Positions 35,674-45,566 of a stretch of DNA of 64,000 nucleotides are shown piece by piece (positions within the stretch are counted from its first letter, which is position 1; each line of letters starts with the position of its first letter). The stretch is from assembly GCF_002261355.1 (NCBI RefSeq), contig NZ_NEVU01000002.1, positions 496,001 through 560,000 on the forward strand, read 5' to 3'. Below the pieces are notes generated by a model, which was not told where the DNA came from, did not search any database, and saw nothing but the letters and a program-made list of their open reading frames with translations. Position numbers and translations under genes: made by a program. Origin of the DNA: Bordetella genomosp. 12. GTDB taxonomy: Bacteria > Pseudomonadota > Gammaproteobacteria > Burkholderiales > Burkholderiaceae_B.

Positions 35674-36678
35674 TCAAACAAGCGGGCGTGTCAGCCGGTG
35701 TTGCCGCATGACCCAGACCACGGCCGCGGACAGGCTGAAGACCAGTAGCGCCAGCAGGGGCAGGCGCCAGATCGCTGCGCCATCGTGGGCCACCAGGCCG
35801 GCGCGCTGCGTCAGGTCCAGCAGCACGGGATGGACCAGATAGACCCCGAAAGTCAGGGGTGCCAGCGCGGGCAGACGGGGCAGGGAGGGCGTGTCCACGA
35901 ACCACTGAAAGGCCGCCAGCGACATGAGCGGCACGGTCAGGCTGAAGTAGTCGTAGAAATAGAGATTCAAGCCCTGGGTGTCGGACAGCCAGAGCACGCC
36001 GCCGGCGGTCAGGCCTATCCCGGCCAACAGCAGCCATCCCGGACGCGGAATGCGCCACTGGCCTTCGAAGATCATCCGCCCGGCGATGAAATAGCCGAGA
36101 TAAGGCAGAAACCAGGTCAGGAAAAAGCCGGGTGCCGCGCCCAGTGCCTGGCGGTAAAGGCTGTCGAGCACGGCCACCCCCAATATGCCGACGACCCAGA
36201 GTTTGCGGCCCGCCACGCTGCTGCGAGCATAAAGCAAACGCACGACGGGGGCGAACAGGTACAGGCCCACGATCATGTACAGATACCAGAGATGGTAGTA
36301 GGGCCGGCCCTCGGCCACTTTGCGCGGCCAGAAAGAGAAGTCGAACTGGCCCGCGTCCCAGCGGCCCAGTGTGGTGGTCCACAGCAGATAAAACACCGTC
36401 CAGAACACCAGCGGGATCTGGATGCGCGCCAGGCGGCGCTGGTAGAAGGCGCGTGGCGACAGGCTGCGCTGCGGGTCGAGCAGCAGCGCGCCGCTGATCA
36501 TGACGAAGACGGGTACGCACCAGCGCACCGCGGAATCATAGACATTGGCGGCCAGCCATCCGCCGCTGGCGTAGATGGCGGGATCGGACACGGTCTGGGC
36601 GGCGCTGTGCAGCATGACCACGGCAAGCGCGGCCAGCCAGCGCGCCGCGTCCAGTCTTTCATATCGCTCGGTAGACAT
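35674..36678 (-). CDS. Acyltransferase family 3 membrane protein (OafA/WecH-like)
   Basis: 334 residues, about ten membrane helices. The N-terminus has the family hallmark RLDAARWLAALAVVMLHSA with the active-site histidine, and an Arg-containing loop follows helix 3 (YQRRLARIQIPLVFW). Such proteins acetylate or succinylate surface sugars or peptides. No polysaccharide genes are adjacent, so the acceptor is unknown. Confidence 0.88.
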   Translation of the reverse strand: MSTERYERLDAARWLAALAVVMLHSAAQTVSDPAIYASGGWLAANVYDSAVRWCVPVFVMISGALLLDPQRSLSPRAFYQRRLARIQIPLVFWTVFYLLWTTTLGRWDAGQFDFSFWPRKVAEGRPYYHLWYLYMIVGLYLFAPVVRLLYARSSVAGRKLWVVGILGVAVLDSLYRQALGAAPGFFLTWFLPYLGYFIAGRMIFEGQWRIPRPGWLLLAGIGLTAGGVLWLSDTQGLNLYFYDYFSLTVPLMSLAAFQWFVDTPSLPRLPALAPLTFGVYLVHPVLLDLTQRAGLVAHDGAAIWRLPLLALLVFSLSAAVVWVMRQHRLTRPLV

Positions 36679-36837
36679 GGCGCTCCGCTGGGTCGGGGGG
36701 CTTTGACACCCTTTTCCCGACCTTATCAGCGCGCCCGCACCGCTCTGTATCCAGCGGTTAGCCGGTGTGTGCTGGCGTGAGCCGCGCCCGCGGGGGCGCG
36801 GGGCCGTCCCGGAAGAGTTTGTTGCAAACGCGCCCGC

Positions 36838-37809
36838 TCATTGCAGCACGACGTTGGCCTGTTCGACGAGTTGCTTGACCAGCGGCTGCTCGTCGCGGAT
36901 CTGGGCCTGCAGGTCGTCGGCGCGTCCGGAGCGGGGGTCGATGCCCATGTCCAGCATCTTGGCGCGCACGGTCTCGTCCTTGAGGGTGGTCTGCAAGGCC
37001 TGTTGCAGGCGCGCCAGGACCTCGGGCGGGGTGCCCTTGGGGGCGACGAAACTGAACCAGGCGCTCATGTCGAACTTGGGATAGCCCTGTTCGGCCAGCG
37101 TGGCCAGTTCGGGTTCGGAGGGCAGGCGGGTCTTGCTGGTGATGCCGAACACATTGATTTTGCCGGCCTTGGCCTGCGGCATCCCGGTCGCCACCATGTC
37201 GAAGAAGATGTCCACGTCGCCGCTGATCAACGCCGGCAACGCCTGGGTGGCGCCCTTGAAGGGGACGTGCAGAATGTCCACGCCAGCCTGTTCCTTGAAC
37301 AATTCGCCCGCCAGATGGGACGAGGTGCCCGGGCCGAAGCTGGCGAAGGTCAGCTTGCCGGGATGCTGCTTGGCGTAGGCGACCAGTTCCTGCGTGTTCT
37401 TAAAAGGTTGTTTGGGGCTGGACAACAGGACCAGCGGGCCGATCCCGACCAGACCGATGGGAGCAAAACCGTCGGGGTCGTAAGGCAGGTCTTTATACAG
37501 AAAGCGGTTGGTGACCAGGGTGGAGTTGGTCGCCATCAGGATGGTGTAGCCGTCGGGCTGCTCGCGCGCGACATAGGCCGCGCCGATGGACGTGCCGGCG
37601 CCGGCCTTGTTTTCGACGATCAGGCTCTGTTTGAGGTCCTTGCCCATGCGTTCGGCGAGGATGCGGGTCAGGACATCGGTGGCGCCGCCGGCGGGAAAAG
37701 GCGAAATGACTTTGATCGGCCGGGCCGGGTAGGTGTCGGCCAAGGCGGGGGCGCAAGCGCCGGTCGACAGCAGGGCGGCCAGGCAGAACTTCAATGTGCG
37801 ACGAAACAT
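36838..37809 (-). CDS. Bug/TctC-family periplasmic binding protein
   Basis: 323 residues with a signal peptide (basic MFRRTLKFC, cleavage after ALA near residue 24), then YPARPIKVISPFPAGGATDV, the Bug-family start. Bug proteins are greatly expanded in Bordetella and bind carboxylates and other small molecules for tripartite tricarboxylate transporters. No transporter genes (tctA/B) are next to it. Its promoter region overlaps a perfect inverted repeat and a divergent IclR gene. Confidence 0.92.
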   Translation of the reverse strand: MFRRTLKFCLAALLSTGACAPALADTYPARPIKVISPFPAGGATDVLTRILAERMGKDLKQSLIVENKAGAGTSIGAAYVAREQPDGYTILMATNSTLVTNRFLYKDLPYDPDGFAPIGLVGIGPLVLLSSPKQPFKNTQELVAYAKQHPGKLTFASFGPGTSSHLAGELFKEQAGVDILHVPFKGATQALPALISGDVDIFFDMVATGMPQAKAGKINVFGITSKTRLPSEPELATLAEQGYPKFDMSAWFSFVAPKGTPPEVLARLQQALQTTLKDETVRAKMLDMGIDPRSGRADDLQAQIRDEQPLVKQLVEQANVVLQ

Positions 37810-37822
37810 GATTTTCCCTTGA

Positions 37823-37843
37823 TAATTCCGCTATACGGAATTA
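37823..37843. promoter_or_regulatory. IclR operator (perfect inverted repeat)
   Basis: TAATTCCG (37823-37830), CTATA spacer, CGGAATTA (37836-37843): 8-bp arms. It begins 14 bases upstream of the Bug gene ATG and ends 45 bases before the IclR gene ATG. Its form, TTCCG-N5-CGGAA, suits an IclR dimer site controlling both genes. Confidence 0.68.
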
Positions 37844-37887
37844 AATTTTGTAATTCGAAATTCAAATATAAAAATCAACGGCGCGAA

Positions 37888-38676
37888 ATGCAAACACTTT
37901 CGGCATCTTCTGGGCCGGCGCGACGCAAGCGCCAGGCGGGCGGAGCGGGTGCGGACTCGCCCGATTTCATTACCGCGCTGGCGCGAGGGCTGGACGTACT
38001 GCGCTGCTTCCGGCTCGGGCCCCAGGCGCTGGGCAACCAGGAACTGGCGCGGCTGACGGGGCTGCCCAAGCCCACCATCAGCCGCATCACGTTCACGCTC
38101 ACCGAGTTGGCCTATCTGCGCTACCACCCCGATACGGGTAAATATTCGCCCGGGCATGCGGCGCTGTCCCTGGGCTTTGGCCTGCTGGCCGGACTGGCCG
38201 TGCGGGATCTGGCCAAGGCCGATATGACCACGCTTGCCAGCCAGACCGGCGCGGCGGTGGCCCTGGGCACCTTCGATGGCGACGCGATGGTGTATGTCGA
38301 GGCGATCCATGGATCGTCGGCGCTCTATCTGCGCCTGCCGGTCGGCTACCGCGCCAGTCTGGATACGGCCATGGGGCGGGCCTATCTGGCCGCGCTGGAC
38401 GACGCGACGCGCCAGGCGCTCATGGCGCAGGCCGGCCTATCGCCGCAACTCATGGAAGAAGCGCTGCGCGACAGCGAGGCGGGCGGGTGCTGTTTTGCCA
38501 TCGGGCAATGGCAGTCGGGCATCAACGCGGCAGCCATTGCCTTTCGGGCGCTGACCGGGGAGGGCGTGTTCGTGCTCAGTTGCGGCGGCCCGGCCGACTT
38601 GCTCCCGGAAACGGTGCTGCGCGAACGCGTGGCTCCGGCGTTGCAGGCGATTGCGCAGCGCCTTGGCGGCGGCTGA
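37888..38676 (+). CDS. IclR-family transcriptional regulator
   Basis: 262 residues. N-terminal winged [18 protein letters not shown], then [30 protein letters not shown]-terminal effector domain follows. ATG at 37888 follows the operator region; the long open frame upstream is antisense to the Bug gene. Presumably controls the Bug gene and itself in response to a carboxylate. Confidence 0.9.
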   Translation: MQTLSASSGPARRKRQAGGAGADSPDFITALARGLDVLRCFRLGPQALGNQELARLTGLPKPTISRITFTLTELAYLRYHPDTGKYSPGHAALSLGFGLLAGLAVRDLAKADMTTLASQTGAAVALGTFDGDAMVYVEAIHGSSALYLRLPVGYRASLDTAMGRAYLAALDDATRQALMAQAGLSPQLMEEALRDSEAGGCCFAIGQWQSGINAAAIAFRALTGEGVFVLSCGGPADLLPETVLRERVAPALQAIAQRLGGG

Positions 38677-38746
38677 CGCGGGCCCTTACGCTATCTCGTA
38701 CAATTCAGGATTGCCCGATCAATCCTTCCCGAGCCCGGAGACCCGC

Positions 38747-38983
38747 TTGGCCTCAACCCCGCTGCCGCAAGATTTCGAAACCGCTCTGGCTGAGCTGGAG
38801 GCGCTGGTGCAGGCCATGGAAAACGGTTCCCTGCCGCTGGAGCAGTCGCTGGCCGCCTATCGGCGCGGCGTGGAACTCACCCGCGTCTGTCAGGACCGTC
38901 TCTCGCAGGCCGAGCAGCAGGTCAAAGTGCTCGAAGGTGAATTGTTGCGCCCCTTGCAGCCGGGCGCCCTGGAAGACGAATAG
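38747..38983 (+). CDS. xseB: Exodeoxyribonuclease VII small subunit
   Basis: 78 residues. Core [35 protein letters not shown] is the XseB signature pattern (shown here as [12 protein letters not shown] and [11 protein letters not shown]). It works with XseA to degrade single-stranded DNA. Start TTG at 38747: GGAG lies 6 bases upstream and the protein starts M-A-S-T as in relatives. First gene of xseB-ispA-dxs; ispA follows after 8 bases. Confidence 0.9.
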   Translation: MASTPLPQDFETALAELEALVQAMENGSLPLEQSLAAYRRGVELTRVCQDRLSQAEQQVKVLEGELLRPLQPGALEDE

Positions 38984-38991
38984 AGCCTCCG

Positions 38992-39903
38992 ATGAAGCAA
39001 CCCCATCTCGCCTGCGCCGATTGGCTGCGCGACCGCGCCGACCATATCGAACAGGTTCTCGAAGAACTGATCCCCGCGGCGGACGTCGCGCCCGCGCGCC
39101 TGCATGCCGCCATGCGCTATGCCGTGCTGGGCGGCGGCAAGCGTGTGCGCGCTGCGCTGGTCTACGCGGCCGGGCAGGCTTGTCCGGTCAGCGGCAGCAT
39201 GCTGGCCATCGAGGCCTCCATGGACCGCGCGGCGGCCGCCGTCGAACTGATCCACGCCTATTCGCTCGTGCACGACGATCTGCCCTGCATGGATGACGAT
39301 ACGCTGCGTCGCGGGCGTCCCACCACGCATGTGCAGTTCGACGAAGCCACGGCCATGCTGGCGGGCGACGCCCTGCAGCCGCTGGCGTTCGAGTTGTTGG
39401 CCGGCATGCCCATCGCGCCGGCGCTGGTGGTGCAGGCTACGCAGGTGCTCGGCCGCGCTGCCGGCAGTCTGGGCATGGCCGGCGGCCAGGCCATCGATCT
39501 GCACAGCGTGGGCAAAACGCTCAGCCGCGATGAACTGCAGACCATGCACAGCATGAAGACCGGTGCGCTGCTGGCGGCCAGCGTGACGCTGGGCGGCATC
39601 GTGGCAGGCGCCAGTTCCGCTGCGCGCCAGGCGCTGGACAGCTATGCGCAGGCCATGGGGCTGGCGTTTCAGGTGGTCGACGACATCCTCGATGTGACCG
39701 CTGATAGTGCCAGCCTGGGCAAGACCGCCGGCAAGGACGCCGTCGAGAACAAACCCACTTATGTTTCGCTGCTGGGCCTGGAGCAGGCGCGCGAACTGGC
39801 CGAAGCGCTGCGCCAGTCGGCCCATCTTGCCCTTAGCCCGCTGGGCGATTCGGGCGCCCGGTTGGCCCAGCTCGCAGACTTCATCGTGCTGCGTGACCGT
39901 TGA
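38992..39903 (+). CDS. ispA: Farnesyl diphosphate synthase
   Basis: 303 residues. Both aspartate-rich motifs are present: DDLPCMDDD (first) and DDILD (second), with GGGKRVRAALVYAAG and KTGALLAASV. It condenses IPP with DMAPP and GPP to farnesyl diphosphate. Neighbours xseB and dxs are the usual partners. Confidence 0.95.
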   Translation: MKQPHLACADWLRDRADHIEQVLEELIPAADVAPARLHAAMRYAVLGGGKRVRAALVYAAGQACPVSGSMLAIEASMDRAAAAVELIHAYSLVHDDLPCMDDDTLRRGRPTTHVQFDEATAMLAGDALQPLAFELLAGMPIAPALVVQATQVLGRAAGSLGMAGGQAIDLHSVGKTLSRDELQTMHSMKTGALLAASVTLGGIVAGASSAARQALDSYAQAMGLAFQVVDDILDVTADSASLGKTAGKDAVENKPTYVSLLGLEQARELAEALRQSAHLALSPLGDSGARLAQLADFIVLRDR

Positions 39904-39946
39904 ACACCGCGGCGCCGGTCGGCGCGGATAACTACTTAAGTTTCAC

Positions 39947-41818
39947 ATGACGACGACAGAACACCTGGACCGCATTCATACGCCGGCCGACCTGCGCAAG
40001 CGGGACAGGCGCGAGCTCAAGCCCATCGCCGATGAGTTGCGGGCGTTCGTGCTGGAATCGGTTTCCAAGACGGGCGGGCACCTGTCGTCCAATCTGGGCA
40101 CGGTCGAGCTCACGCTGGCGCTGCACTATGTTTTCGACACGCCCCATGACCGCATCGTCTGGGATGTGGGCCACCAATCCTATCCGCACAAAATCCTGAC
40201 CGGCCGCCGCGACGGCATGGCGCAATTGCGCCAGCAGGGCGGGATCTCCGGCTTTCCCAAACGCAGCGAATCCGAATACGACGCCTTCGGCACCGCGCAC
40301 TCCTCGACCTCGATTTCCGCGGCGCTGGGCATGGCGGTTGCTTCGCGCAATGCCGGCGTGGCGCGTCAGCACATCGCCATCATCGGCGACGGCGCGATGT
40401 CGGCCGGCATGGCTTTCGAAGCCATGAATAACGCGGGCGTGACCCCCAACATCAATCTGTTGGTGATCCTGAACGACAACGATATGTCGATCTCGCCGCC
40501 GGTCGGCGCCCTGAACCGGTATCTGGCGCGGTTGATGTCGGGCCGGTTCTACGCCACGGCCAAGAACGTGGGCCGTGCCGTGCTGCAGCATGTGCCGCCC
40601 GTGCTCGAGCTGGCCCGGCGGCTGGAAGAGCATGCCAAAGGCATGATCACGCCGGCCACGCTGTTCGAAGAGTTCGGCTTCAATTATGTCGGCCCCATCG
40701 ACGGGCATGACCTGGACGCCTTGATTCCGACCTTGCAGAACCTCAAGTCCCTGCAAGGCCTGCAATTTCTGCACGTGGTCACGCGCAAGGGGCAGGGCTA
40801 CAAACTGGCCGAGGCCGACCCCGTGCTCTATCACGGCCCGGGCAAGTTCGATCCGGCCGTCGGCATCCAGAAAGCCAAGACGCCTGCCAAACAAACCTTC
40901 ACCCAGGTGTTTGGCCAGTGGCTGTGCGATCAGGCGCAAGCCGATGTCCGCCTGGTCGGTATCACGCCGGCCATGCGCGAAGGCAGCGGCCTGGTCGAGT
41001 TCGAAAAACGCTTCCCCATGCGGTATTTCGATGTCGGCATCGCCGAGCAGCACGCGGTGACCTTCGCCGCGGGCCTGGCCTGCGAAGGGCAGAAACCCGT
41101 GGTGGCGATTTACTCGACCTTTCTGCAGCGTGGCTATGACCAGCTCATCCACGATGTGGCCTTGCAGAACCTGGACGTCACATTCGCCCTCGATCGCGCC
41201 GGCCTGGTGGGCGCCGACGGCGCCACGCACGCGGGCAATTACGACATCGCCTTTTTGCGTTGCGTGCCCAACATGGTGATCGCCACGCCCTCCGACGAAA
41301 ACGAGACGCGGTTGCTGCTGTCGACCTGTTACGCTCATCCGGGGCCGGCCTCGGTGCGCTATCCGCGGGGCGCGGGCTGCGGGGCCGAGGTCACCCCAGG
41401 GCTGGAAATCGTCGCCCTGGGCAAGGGCGTGGTGCGCCGCCGCGGCCGCAAGATCGCCATTCTCGGATTCGGCACGCTCGTGCAGGCCGCGCTGGCCGCG
41501 GCCGATTCGCTGGACGCCACCGTGGCGGACATGCGTTTCGTCAAGCCGCTGGATCGCGAGCTGCTGCGCGAGCTGGCCGCCAGCCATGATGCGCTGGTCA
41601 CGCTCGAAGACGCGGCCATCATGGGCGGCGCCGGCAGTGCCGTGACCGAAGCCTTGAATGAGATGGGGCTGGTGCTGCCGGTTCTGCAGCTGGGCCTGCC
41701 CGATGCGTTCATCGATCACGGCGACCAGTTGGCATTGCTCTCCGGGCTGGGCCTGGATGCGGGCGGCATCGAGCGATCGGTGCGCACGCGCTTTGGCGCG
41801 CTCATCAACGGTCAGTGA
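39947..41818 (+). CDS. dxs: 1-deoxy-D-xylulose-5-phosphate synthase
   Basis: 623 residues, full length. TPP motif [17 protein letters not shown]-terminal [18 protein letters not shown], and the middle domain block [17 protein letters not shown]. It makes DXP from pyruvate and glyceraldehyde 3-phosphate, the first MEP-pathway step, supplying ispA next door. Gap to ispA 43 bases. Confidence 0.97.
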   Translation: MTTTEHLDRIHTPADLRKRDRRELKPIADELRAFVLESVSKTGGHLSSNLGTVELTLALHYVFDTPHDRIVWDVGHQSYPHKILTGRRDGMAQLRQQGGISGFPKRSESEYDAFGTAHSSTSISAALGMAVASRNAGVARQHIAIIGDGAMSAGMAFEAMNNAGVTPNINLLVILNDNDMSISPPVGALNRYLARLMSGRFYATAKNVGRAVLQHVPPVLELARRLEEHAKGMITPATLFEEFGFNYVGPIDGHDLDALIPTLQNLKSLQGLQFLHVVTRKGQGYKLAEADPVLYHGPGKFDPAVGIQKAKTPAKQTFTQVFGQWLCDQAQADVRLVGITPAMREGSGLVEFEKRFPMRYFDVGIAEQHAVTFAAGLACEGQKPVVAIYSTFLQRGYDQLIHDVALQNLDVTFALDRAGLVGADGATHAGNYDIAFLRCVPNMVIATPSDENETRLLLSTCYAHPGPASVRYPRGAGCGAEVTPGLEIVALGKGVVRRRGRKIAILGFGTLVQAALAAADSLDATVADMRFVKPLDRELLRELAASHDALVTLEDAAIMGGAGSAVTEALNEMGLVLPVLQLGLPDAFIDHGDQLALLSGLGLDAGGIERSVRTRFGALINGQ

Positions 41819-41939
41819 CCGGCGCCGGCTGCTTCGCGCCGGGCGGAACAATCCGTTCTGCCCGGCTTACATACGACAAAAGGGTTTTCCCGGCCCAGGG
41901 CCGTAGTTTGGGCGATAATGCTCCTCCGGTTCTTAATTC

Positions 41940-41965
41940 CAGGGATGGCTGTATCCCATGCCCTG
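41940..41965 (+). promoter_or_regulatory. Imperfect hairpin in the folE2 leader
   Basis: CAGGGATGG (41940-41948) pairs with CCATGCCCTG (41956-41965), with one bulged base. It ends 13 bases before the folE2 ATG, near the ribosome site. A -10-like GATAAT lies at 41914-41919 but no good -35 accompanies it. Possible translational control; weak evidence. Confidence 0.3.
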
Positions 41966-41978
41966 ATAGGTAAGCGAC

Positions 41979-42776
41979 ATGAATTCCCCCATCGATCCCG
42001 CCATCGTGATGCCCGACGTCCAGAGTTCGGCTGACACGCGCCATATACCGATTCAACGCGTGGGTATCCGCGGCGTGCGTCATCCCATGTTGGTCGTGGC
42101 CGGCGATGGCGCCGCCCAGGCCACCGTGGCCAACTGGACGCTGACGGTTGCGCTGCCCGCCGAAGAAAAAGGGACGCACATGTCCCGCTTCATAGCGCTG
42201 CTCGAGCAGTATCGCGCCACGCCCATGACGCCGGCGCTGTTCTCGCAGATGGCGCGCGATATGCTGCCGCTGCTGCACGCCGAGCGCGGCGACCTGACCG
42301 CATCCTTTCCGTATTTCATCGATAAGTCGGCGCCCGTGTCCGGCGTGCGCAGCCTGCTCGACTACGAAGCCACCTGGACGGCGCGTGCCGCCGGCGATCA
42401 GGTCGAGTTCGAACTGCGTGTGCTGGTGCCCGTCACCAGCCTGTGCCCGTGTTCGAAGGCCATCTCCGAGTACGGCGCGCACAATCAGCGCTCGCACGTG
42501 ACGGTATCGGCCATCCTGGCGAGTGACGTGGCCATGGATGACATCATCCGCCTCGTCGAGGACGAGGGTTCCTGCGAGTTGTGGGGCCTGCTCAAGCGGC
42601 CTGACGAAAAATACGTCACCGAGCGCGCCTACGACAATCCCAAGTTCGTCGAGGACCTGGTGCGTGACGTGGCCGCCCGCCTCAAGGCCCATCCTGCCGT
42701 GCAGCGCTTCTGTGTGGAAGCCGAGAATTTCGAGTCCATTCACAACCATTCGGCCTACGCCGTGGTGGAAGGCTAA
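41979..42776 (+). CDS. folE2: GTP cyclohydrolase I type 2 (FolE2)
   Basis: 265 residues. FolE2 marks: [50 protein letters not shown] with the catalytic Cys, and [16 protein letters not shown]. It converts GTP to dihydroneopterin triphosphate for folate or queuosine. FolE2 works with metals other than zinc and is often Zur-controlled, but I did not see a convincing Zur box upstream. Confidence 0.96.
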   Translation: MNSPIDPAIVMPDVQSSADTRHIPIQRVGIRGVRHPMLVVAGDGAAQATVANWTLTVALPAEEKGTHMSRFIALLEQYRATPMTPALFSQMARDMLPLLHAERGDLTASFPYFIDKSAPVSGVRSLLDYEATWTARAAGDQVEFELRVLVPVTSLCPCSKAISEYGAHNQRSHVTVSAILASDVAMDDIIRLVEDEGSCELWGLLKRPDEKYVTERAYDNPKFVEDLVRDVAARLKAHPAVQRFCVEAENFESIHNHSAYAVVEG

Positions 42777-42799
42777 GGCCTGGGGCAGGGATACCGGCG

Positions 42800-42828
42800 A
42801 AAACGGCCGCGCCTGGCGCGGCCGTTTT
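42800..42828 (+). terminator. Terminator after folE2
   Basis: AAAACGGCCGCG (42800-42811), CCTGG loop, CGCGGCCGTTTT (42817-42828), 24 bases after the stop codon. Confidence 0.87.
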
Positions 42829-42885
42829 CCTGTCCGCGCTGCACGAACTGTCCCGGTATCTGCAGCCGCCTGGTCGGCGGGGTAC

Positions 42886-42914
42886 TTGCATATATACGCC
42901 CCTTGGGCGATAAT
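42886..42914 (+). promoter_or_regulatory. Sigma-70-type promoter of the rpsF operon
   Basis: -35 TTGCAT (42886-42891), 17-base spacer, -10 GATAAT (42909-42914), in the gap between the folE2 terminator and rpsF. Predicted start near 42921, leaving a leader of about 86 bases. Confidence 0.68.
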
Positions 42915-42934
42915 CGAGAGCTTTCTTGCTCGCT

Positions 42935-42985
42935 CCATTTCGATGGCGGGCTGACCCTTCTGCGGGTTTACATGTTTCCCGCGAA
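42935..42985 (+). promoter_or_regulatory. Structured leader of rpsF, possible S6:S18 autoregulatory element
   Basis: Two hairpins: CCAT-TTCG-ATGG (42935-42946, a UUCG tetraloop) and TTC/GCGGG (42958-42966, one bulged T) pairing with CCCGC/GAA (42978-42985). In many bacteria the S6:S18 dimer represses its operon through a leader that mimics its 16S site. I did not recognise the exact consensus here. Confidence 0.28.
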
Positions 42986-43006
42986 GACATCCACAAGGAG
43001 TAATAC

Positions 43007-43381
43007 ATGCGCCACTACGAGGTAGTGTTTATCGTTCACCCCGATCAAAGCGAGCAAGTGCCCGCCATGGTCGAGCGCTACCAAGCGCTTGTCACCGGCC
43101 AAAGCGGCTCGGTGCATCGCCTGGAAGACTGGGGTCGCCGCCAACTGGCTTACCCGATCCAGAAGCTGGTCAAGGCACACTATGTTTGCATGAACATCGA
43201 GTGCAACCAGGCCACCCTGGACGAGCTTGAGCATTCTTTCCGCTACAACGACGCCGTGCTGCGCCACCTGGTCATCAAGACCAAGAAGGCCCCCGCTGGC
43301 GCCTCGATCATGATGAAGTCGGTCGAGCGTGAAGAAGCCCGCAAGGCGTCGGCTGAAGCCGCCGCTGTCCAGGCCGAGTAA
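43007..43381 (+). CDS. rpsF: 30S ribosomal protein S6
   Basis: 124 residues. [19 protein letters not shown] start and [18 protein letters not shown] are S6. AAGGAG 6-7 bases before the ATG. First gene of rpsF-priB-rpsR-rplI. Confidence 0.97.
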   Translation: MRHYEVVFIVHPDQSEQVPAMVERYQALVTGQSGSVHRLEDWGRRQLAYPIQKLVKAHYVCMNIECNQATLDELEHSFRYNDAVLRHLVIKTKKAPAGASIMMKSVEREEARKASAEAAAVQAE

Positions 43382-43456
43382 GAGTCGGTACAGCATCGCA
43401 GGGTCGGTGAGGCAGTAACCGGCAAGCGATACAAGCAGGCGACATCGCCCAGCACC

Positions 43457-43780
43457 ATGAATCAACTGCAACTCAGCGTCCGTGTTCTCGAATGCGAGCC
43501 GCTGCGCCACACTCCGGCAGGAATGGCGGCCCTGGAAATGCTTCTGGGGCATGAGTCCGAAGTCATCGAGGCGGGGCATCCCCGCCGGGTTGAACTGACG
43601 ATACACGCAGTGGCTCTGGGAGATCTGGCGCAGATGTTGGCAGGCATCGCACTCGGGACCGACATGCAGGTAGAGGGCTTTCTGGCCCCGGCCCGCAAGG
43701 ATTCGGTCAAGCTGAAGCTGCATTTGCAGCGCGCCCGTAAAACGGGCGGCAGCGCCGGTGGCGATCCCGTTCTGGCTTGA
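43457..43780 (+). CDS. priB: Primosomal replication protein PriB (OB-fold)
   Basis: 107 residues. A single OB-fold like [24 protein letters not shown] and the basic C-terminal [13 protein letters not shown]. It stabilises PriA on stalled forks during replication restart. Its place between rpsF and rpsR is the standard one in beta- and gamma-proteobacteria. Confidence 0.93.
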   Translation: MNQLQLSVRVLECEPLRHTPAGMAALEMLLGHESEVIEAGHPRRVELTIHAVALGDLAQMLAGIALGTDMQVEGFLAPARKDSVKLKLHLQRARKTGGSAGGDPVLA

Positions 43781-43863
43781 ATCGCCTGACGCTGACCCGG
43801 TACAGATTACGGCGACAGGATCCATCCAAGGATCGGTCCCACACAAACTAAGAGGCACATATC

Positions 43864-44136
43864 ATGGCTTTCTTCGGAAAACGCAAAGAAAAACGCAAGT
43901 TCACCCAGCAGAACCCGCTGTTCAAGCGCCGCAAGTTCTGCCGCTTCACCGCTGCCGGCGTTGAAGAGATCGATTACAAGGATCTCGACACCCTGCGCGA
44001 TTTCGTGCAAGAAAACGGCAAGATCATTCCGGCTCGTTTGACCGGCACCCGGGCAATCTACCAGCGCCAGCTGGACTCCGCCATCAAGCGCGCGCGCTTC
44101 CTGGCTCTGTTGCCCTACACCGACAACCACAACTAA
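43864..44136 (+). CDS. rpsR: 30S ribosomal protein S18
   Basis: 90 residues: [21 protein letters not shown] (seen as [19 protein letters not shown]), [30 protein letters not shown]. Complete S18. It binds with S6 on the 30S platform. Confidence 0.97.
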   Translation: MAFFGKRKEKRKFTQQNPLFKRRKFCRFTAAGVEEIDYKDLDTLRDFVQENGKIIPARLTGTRAIYQRQLDSAIKRARFLALLPYTDNHN

Positions 44137-44150
44137 TCCGGGGCAACGTC

Positions 44151-44606
44151 ATGCAAGTTATCCTGCTCGAAAAAGTCGTCAACCTGGGCAACCTTGGTGA
44201 AGTCGTGCGTGTGCGTGATGGTTACGCCCGCAACTTCCTGATCCCCCAGAAGAAGGCCCGCCGCGCCACCGACGCCGCTCTGCAAGAGTTCGAAGCCCGT
44301 CGCGCCGAACTGGAAAAGGCCCAGGCCGAGAAGCTGGCCATCGCCCAAACGCTGGGCGAGCGCCTGAACAGCTATCAGCTGAAGATCGTCCAGAAGGCCG
44401 GTGTCGATGGCCGTCTGTTCGGCTCCGTCACCAACGCTGACATCGCCGCGGGTCTGCGCGATGCCGGTTTCGAAGGTGTCGAGAAGTCGCAGGTCCGCCT
44501 GCCCAACGGTCAGCTCAAGGCCGTCGGTGAGTACCCGGTCCAGGTCGCTCTGCACGCTGACGTGGTGGTCGATGTGACCATTCTCGTCGAAGGCGAGATG
44601 AACTGA
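44151..44606 (+). CDS. rplI: 50S ribosomal protein L9
   Basis: 151 residues. N-terminal [19 protein letters not shown] and [15 protein letters not shown], long central helix, C-terminal domain ending [13 protein letters not shown]. Last gene of the operon; a terminator follows after 25 bases. Confidence 0.97.
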   Translation: MQVILLEKVVNLGNLGEVVRVRDGYARNFLIPQKKARRATDAALQEFEARRAELEKAQAEKLAIAQTLGERLNSYQLKIVQKAGVDGRLFGSVTNADIAAGLRDAGFEGVEKSQVRLPNGQLKAVGEYPVQVALHADVVVDVTILVEGEMN

Positions 44607-44631
44607 TCGGTTGACGCCGATGGGTAAGAAG

Positions 44632-44659
44632 AAAAGCCGGCCTGGTGCCGGCTTTTTTT
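44632..44659 (+). terminator. Terminator of the rpsF operon
   Basis: AAAAGCCGGC (44632-44641), CTGGT loop, GCCGGCTTTT (44647-44656) with a seven-T tract. Confidence 0.92.
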
Positions 44660-44729
44660 CTTGATACGCTTAGAGATATCCTGCCGACGGCCCGCCGCCG
44701 TCAGCGCCGTAACCATGCAGAGGAACCGC

Positions 44730-45566
44730 GTGACCCAGACGCCGTTGCACCACCATGCGCCGCCGGGCCTGCAAGCCTGGCTGGATGGCCCGGAAGCGGC
44801 CGCAGTGAAATCGGTGAAAGAAGTCGTCATCGACGGCGAGCGCTGCGTCATCAAGCGCCGTGAAGCGGGCGTGGGCCGCAGCATCAGTTATGTGCTGCGC
44901 TATCTGCGCGCCTTATTGCTGGCCATCGGCTGCAAGCTGGCGCTGGGCGAGTTTCCGCGGCCCAGCATATTGCTGCGCAATGGGCTGGCTTATGAGGCCG
45001 AGCGTTTGCGGCATTTGCTGCAGGCTGGCTGCCGTGTGCCCGAGGTCTGGTGGCAGCAGCCGGGTCTGGTGGTGCTCGAGCATGTGGGCGATGACCTGCC
45101 TTTTTTTCTGCGCCGCGCCGACACGGCGCCGCGCCTGGAGCTGGTTCGCCTGCTGGCCGCCGATCTGGCGGCCTTTCACGCACGGGGTTTCTGGCATGGC
45201 GGCGCACAGGTGCGCAATGTCACCCTGCGCGACGATGGCCAGCTCTGGCGCATCGATTTCGAAGAGAACATCGGTGCGGCCGTCTCCTTGCCGCTGGCGC
45301 AAGCCTACGATCTGTTTCAGACGCTGAGCTCGGTCGTATCCTTGAGCAAAATACCGCGCGAACAAGTGCCGGTCATAGGTAAACTGATCCTAGACACCTA
45401 TTTCGAGGCCAACCCGGATCCTGCCGTGCGTGCTGCGCTCAAGCGCCTGGCGCGCGTGGTCTGCGGCCTGGCCAGCATCCTCAAACCCCTGGCCGGCAAG
45501 CTGCCGTGGCGCGATGTGCGCACCTTTTTCCAGGTCAGCGACACCCTGAGGTCAGTATTGCAATGA
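44730..45566 (+). CDS. Bud32/RIO-like protein kinase-fold protein, catalytic Asp apparently missing
   Basis: 278 residues. Kinase-fold marks: RCVIKRRE with K42, a Glu in AYEAERLRHLL, and RIDFEEN with D176 (metal-binding Asp). The catalytic loop reads HGGAQVRN (156-163), where the usual H-x-D-x3/4-N aspartate is Gly. It resembles the Bud32/KdkA/WaaP group. Start GTG 44730 has AGAGGA 5 bases upstream, better than ATG 44715. The stop overlaps the dnaB ATG (ATGA), so the two are coupled. Substrate unknown; lipid-A core sugar, small molecule or protein are all possible. Confidence 0.75.
   Translation: MTQTPLHHHAPPGLQAWLDGPEAAAVKSVKEVVIDGERCVIKRREAGVGRSISYVLRYLRALLLAIGCKLALGEFPRPSILLRNGLAYEAERLRHLLQAGCRVPEVWWQQPGLVVLEHVGDDLPFFLRRADTAPRLELVRLLAADLAAFHARGFWHGGAQVRNVTLRDDGQLWRIDFEENIGAAVSLPLAQAYDLFQTLSSVVSLSKIPREQVPVIGKLILDTYFEANPDPAVRAALKRLARVVCGLASILKPLAGKLPWRDVRTFFQVSDTLRSVLQ

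Noticed and set aside
36841-37887. N-terminal extension of the IclR open frame
   Set aside because: Antisense to the Bug gene and crosses the operator; the HTH protein begins at 37888.
39932-41851. 639-codon minus-strand frame
   Set aside because: Antisense shadow of dxs; composition rich in His/Gln/Gly/Arg, typical of shadows here.
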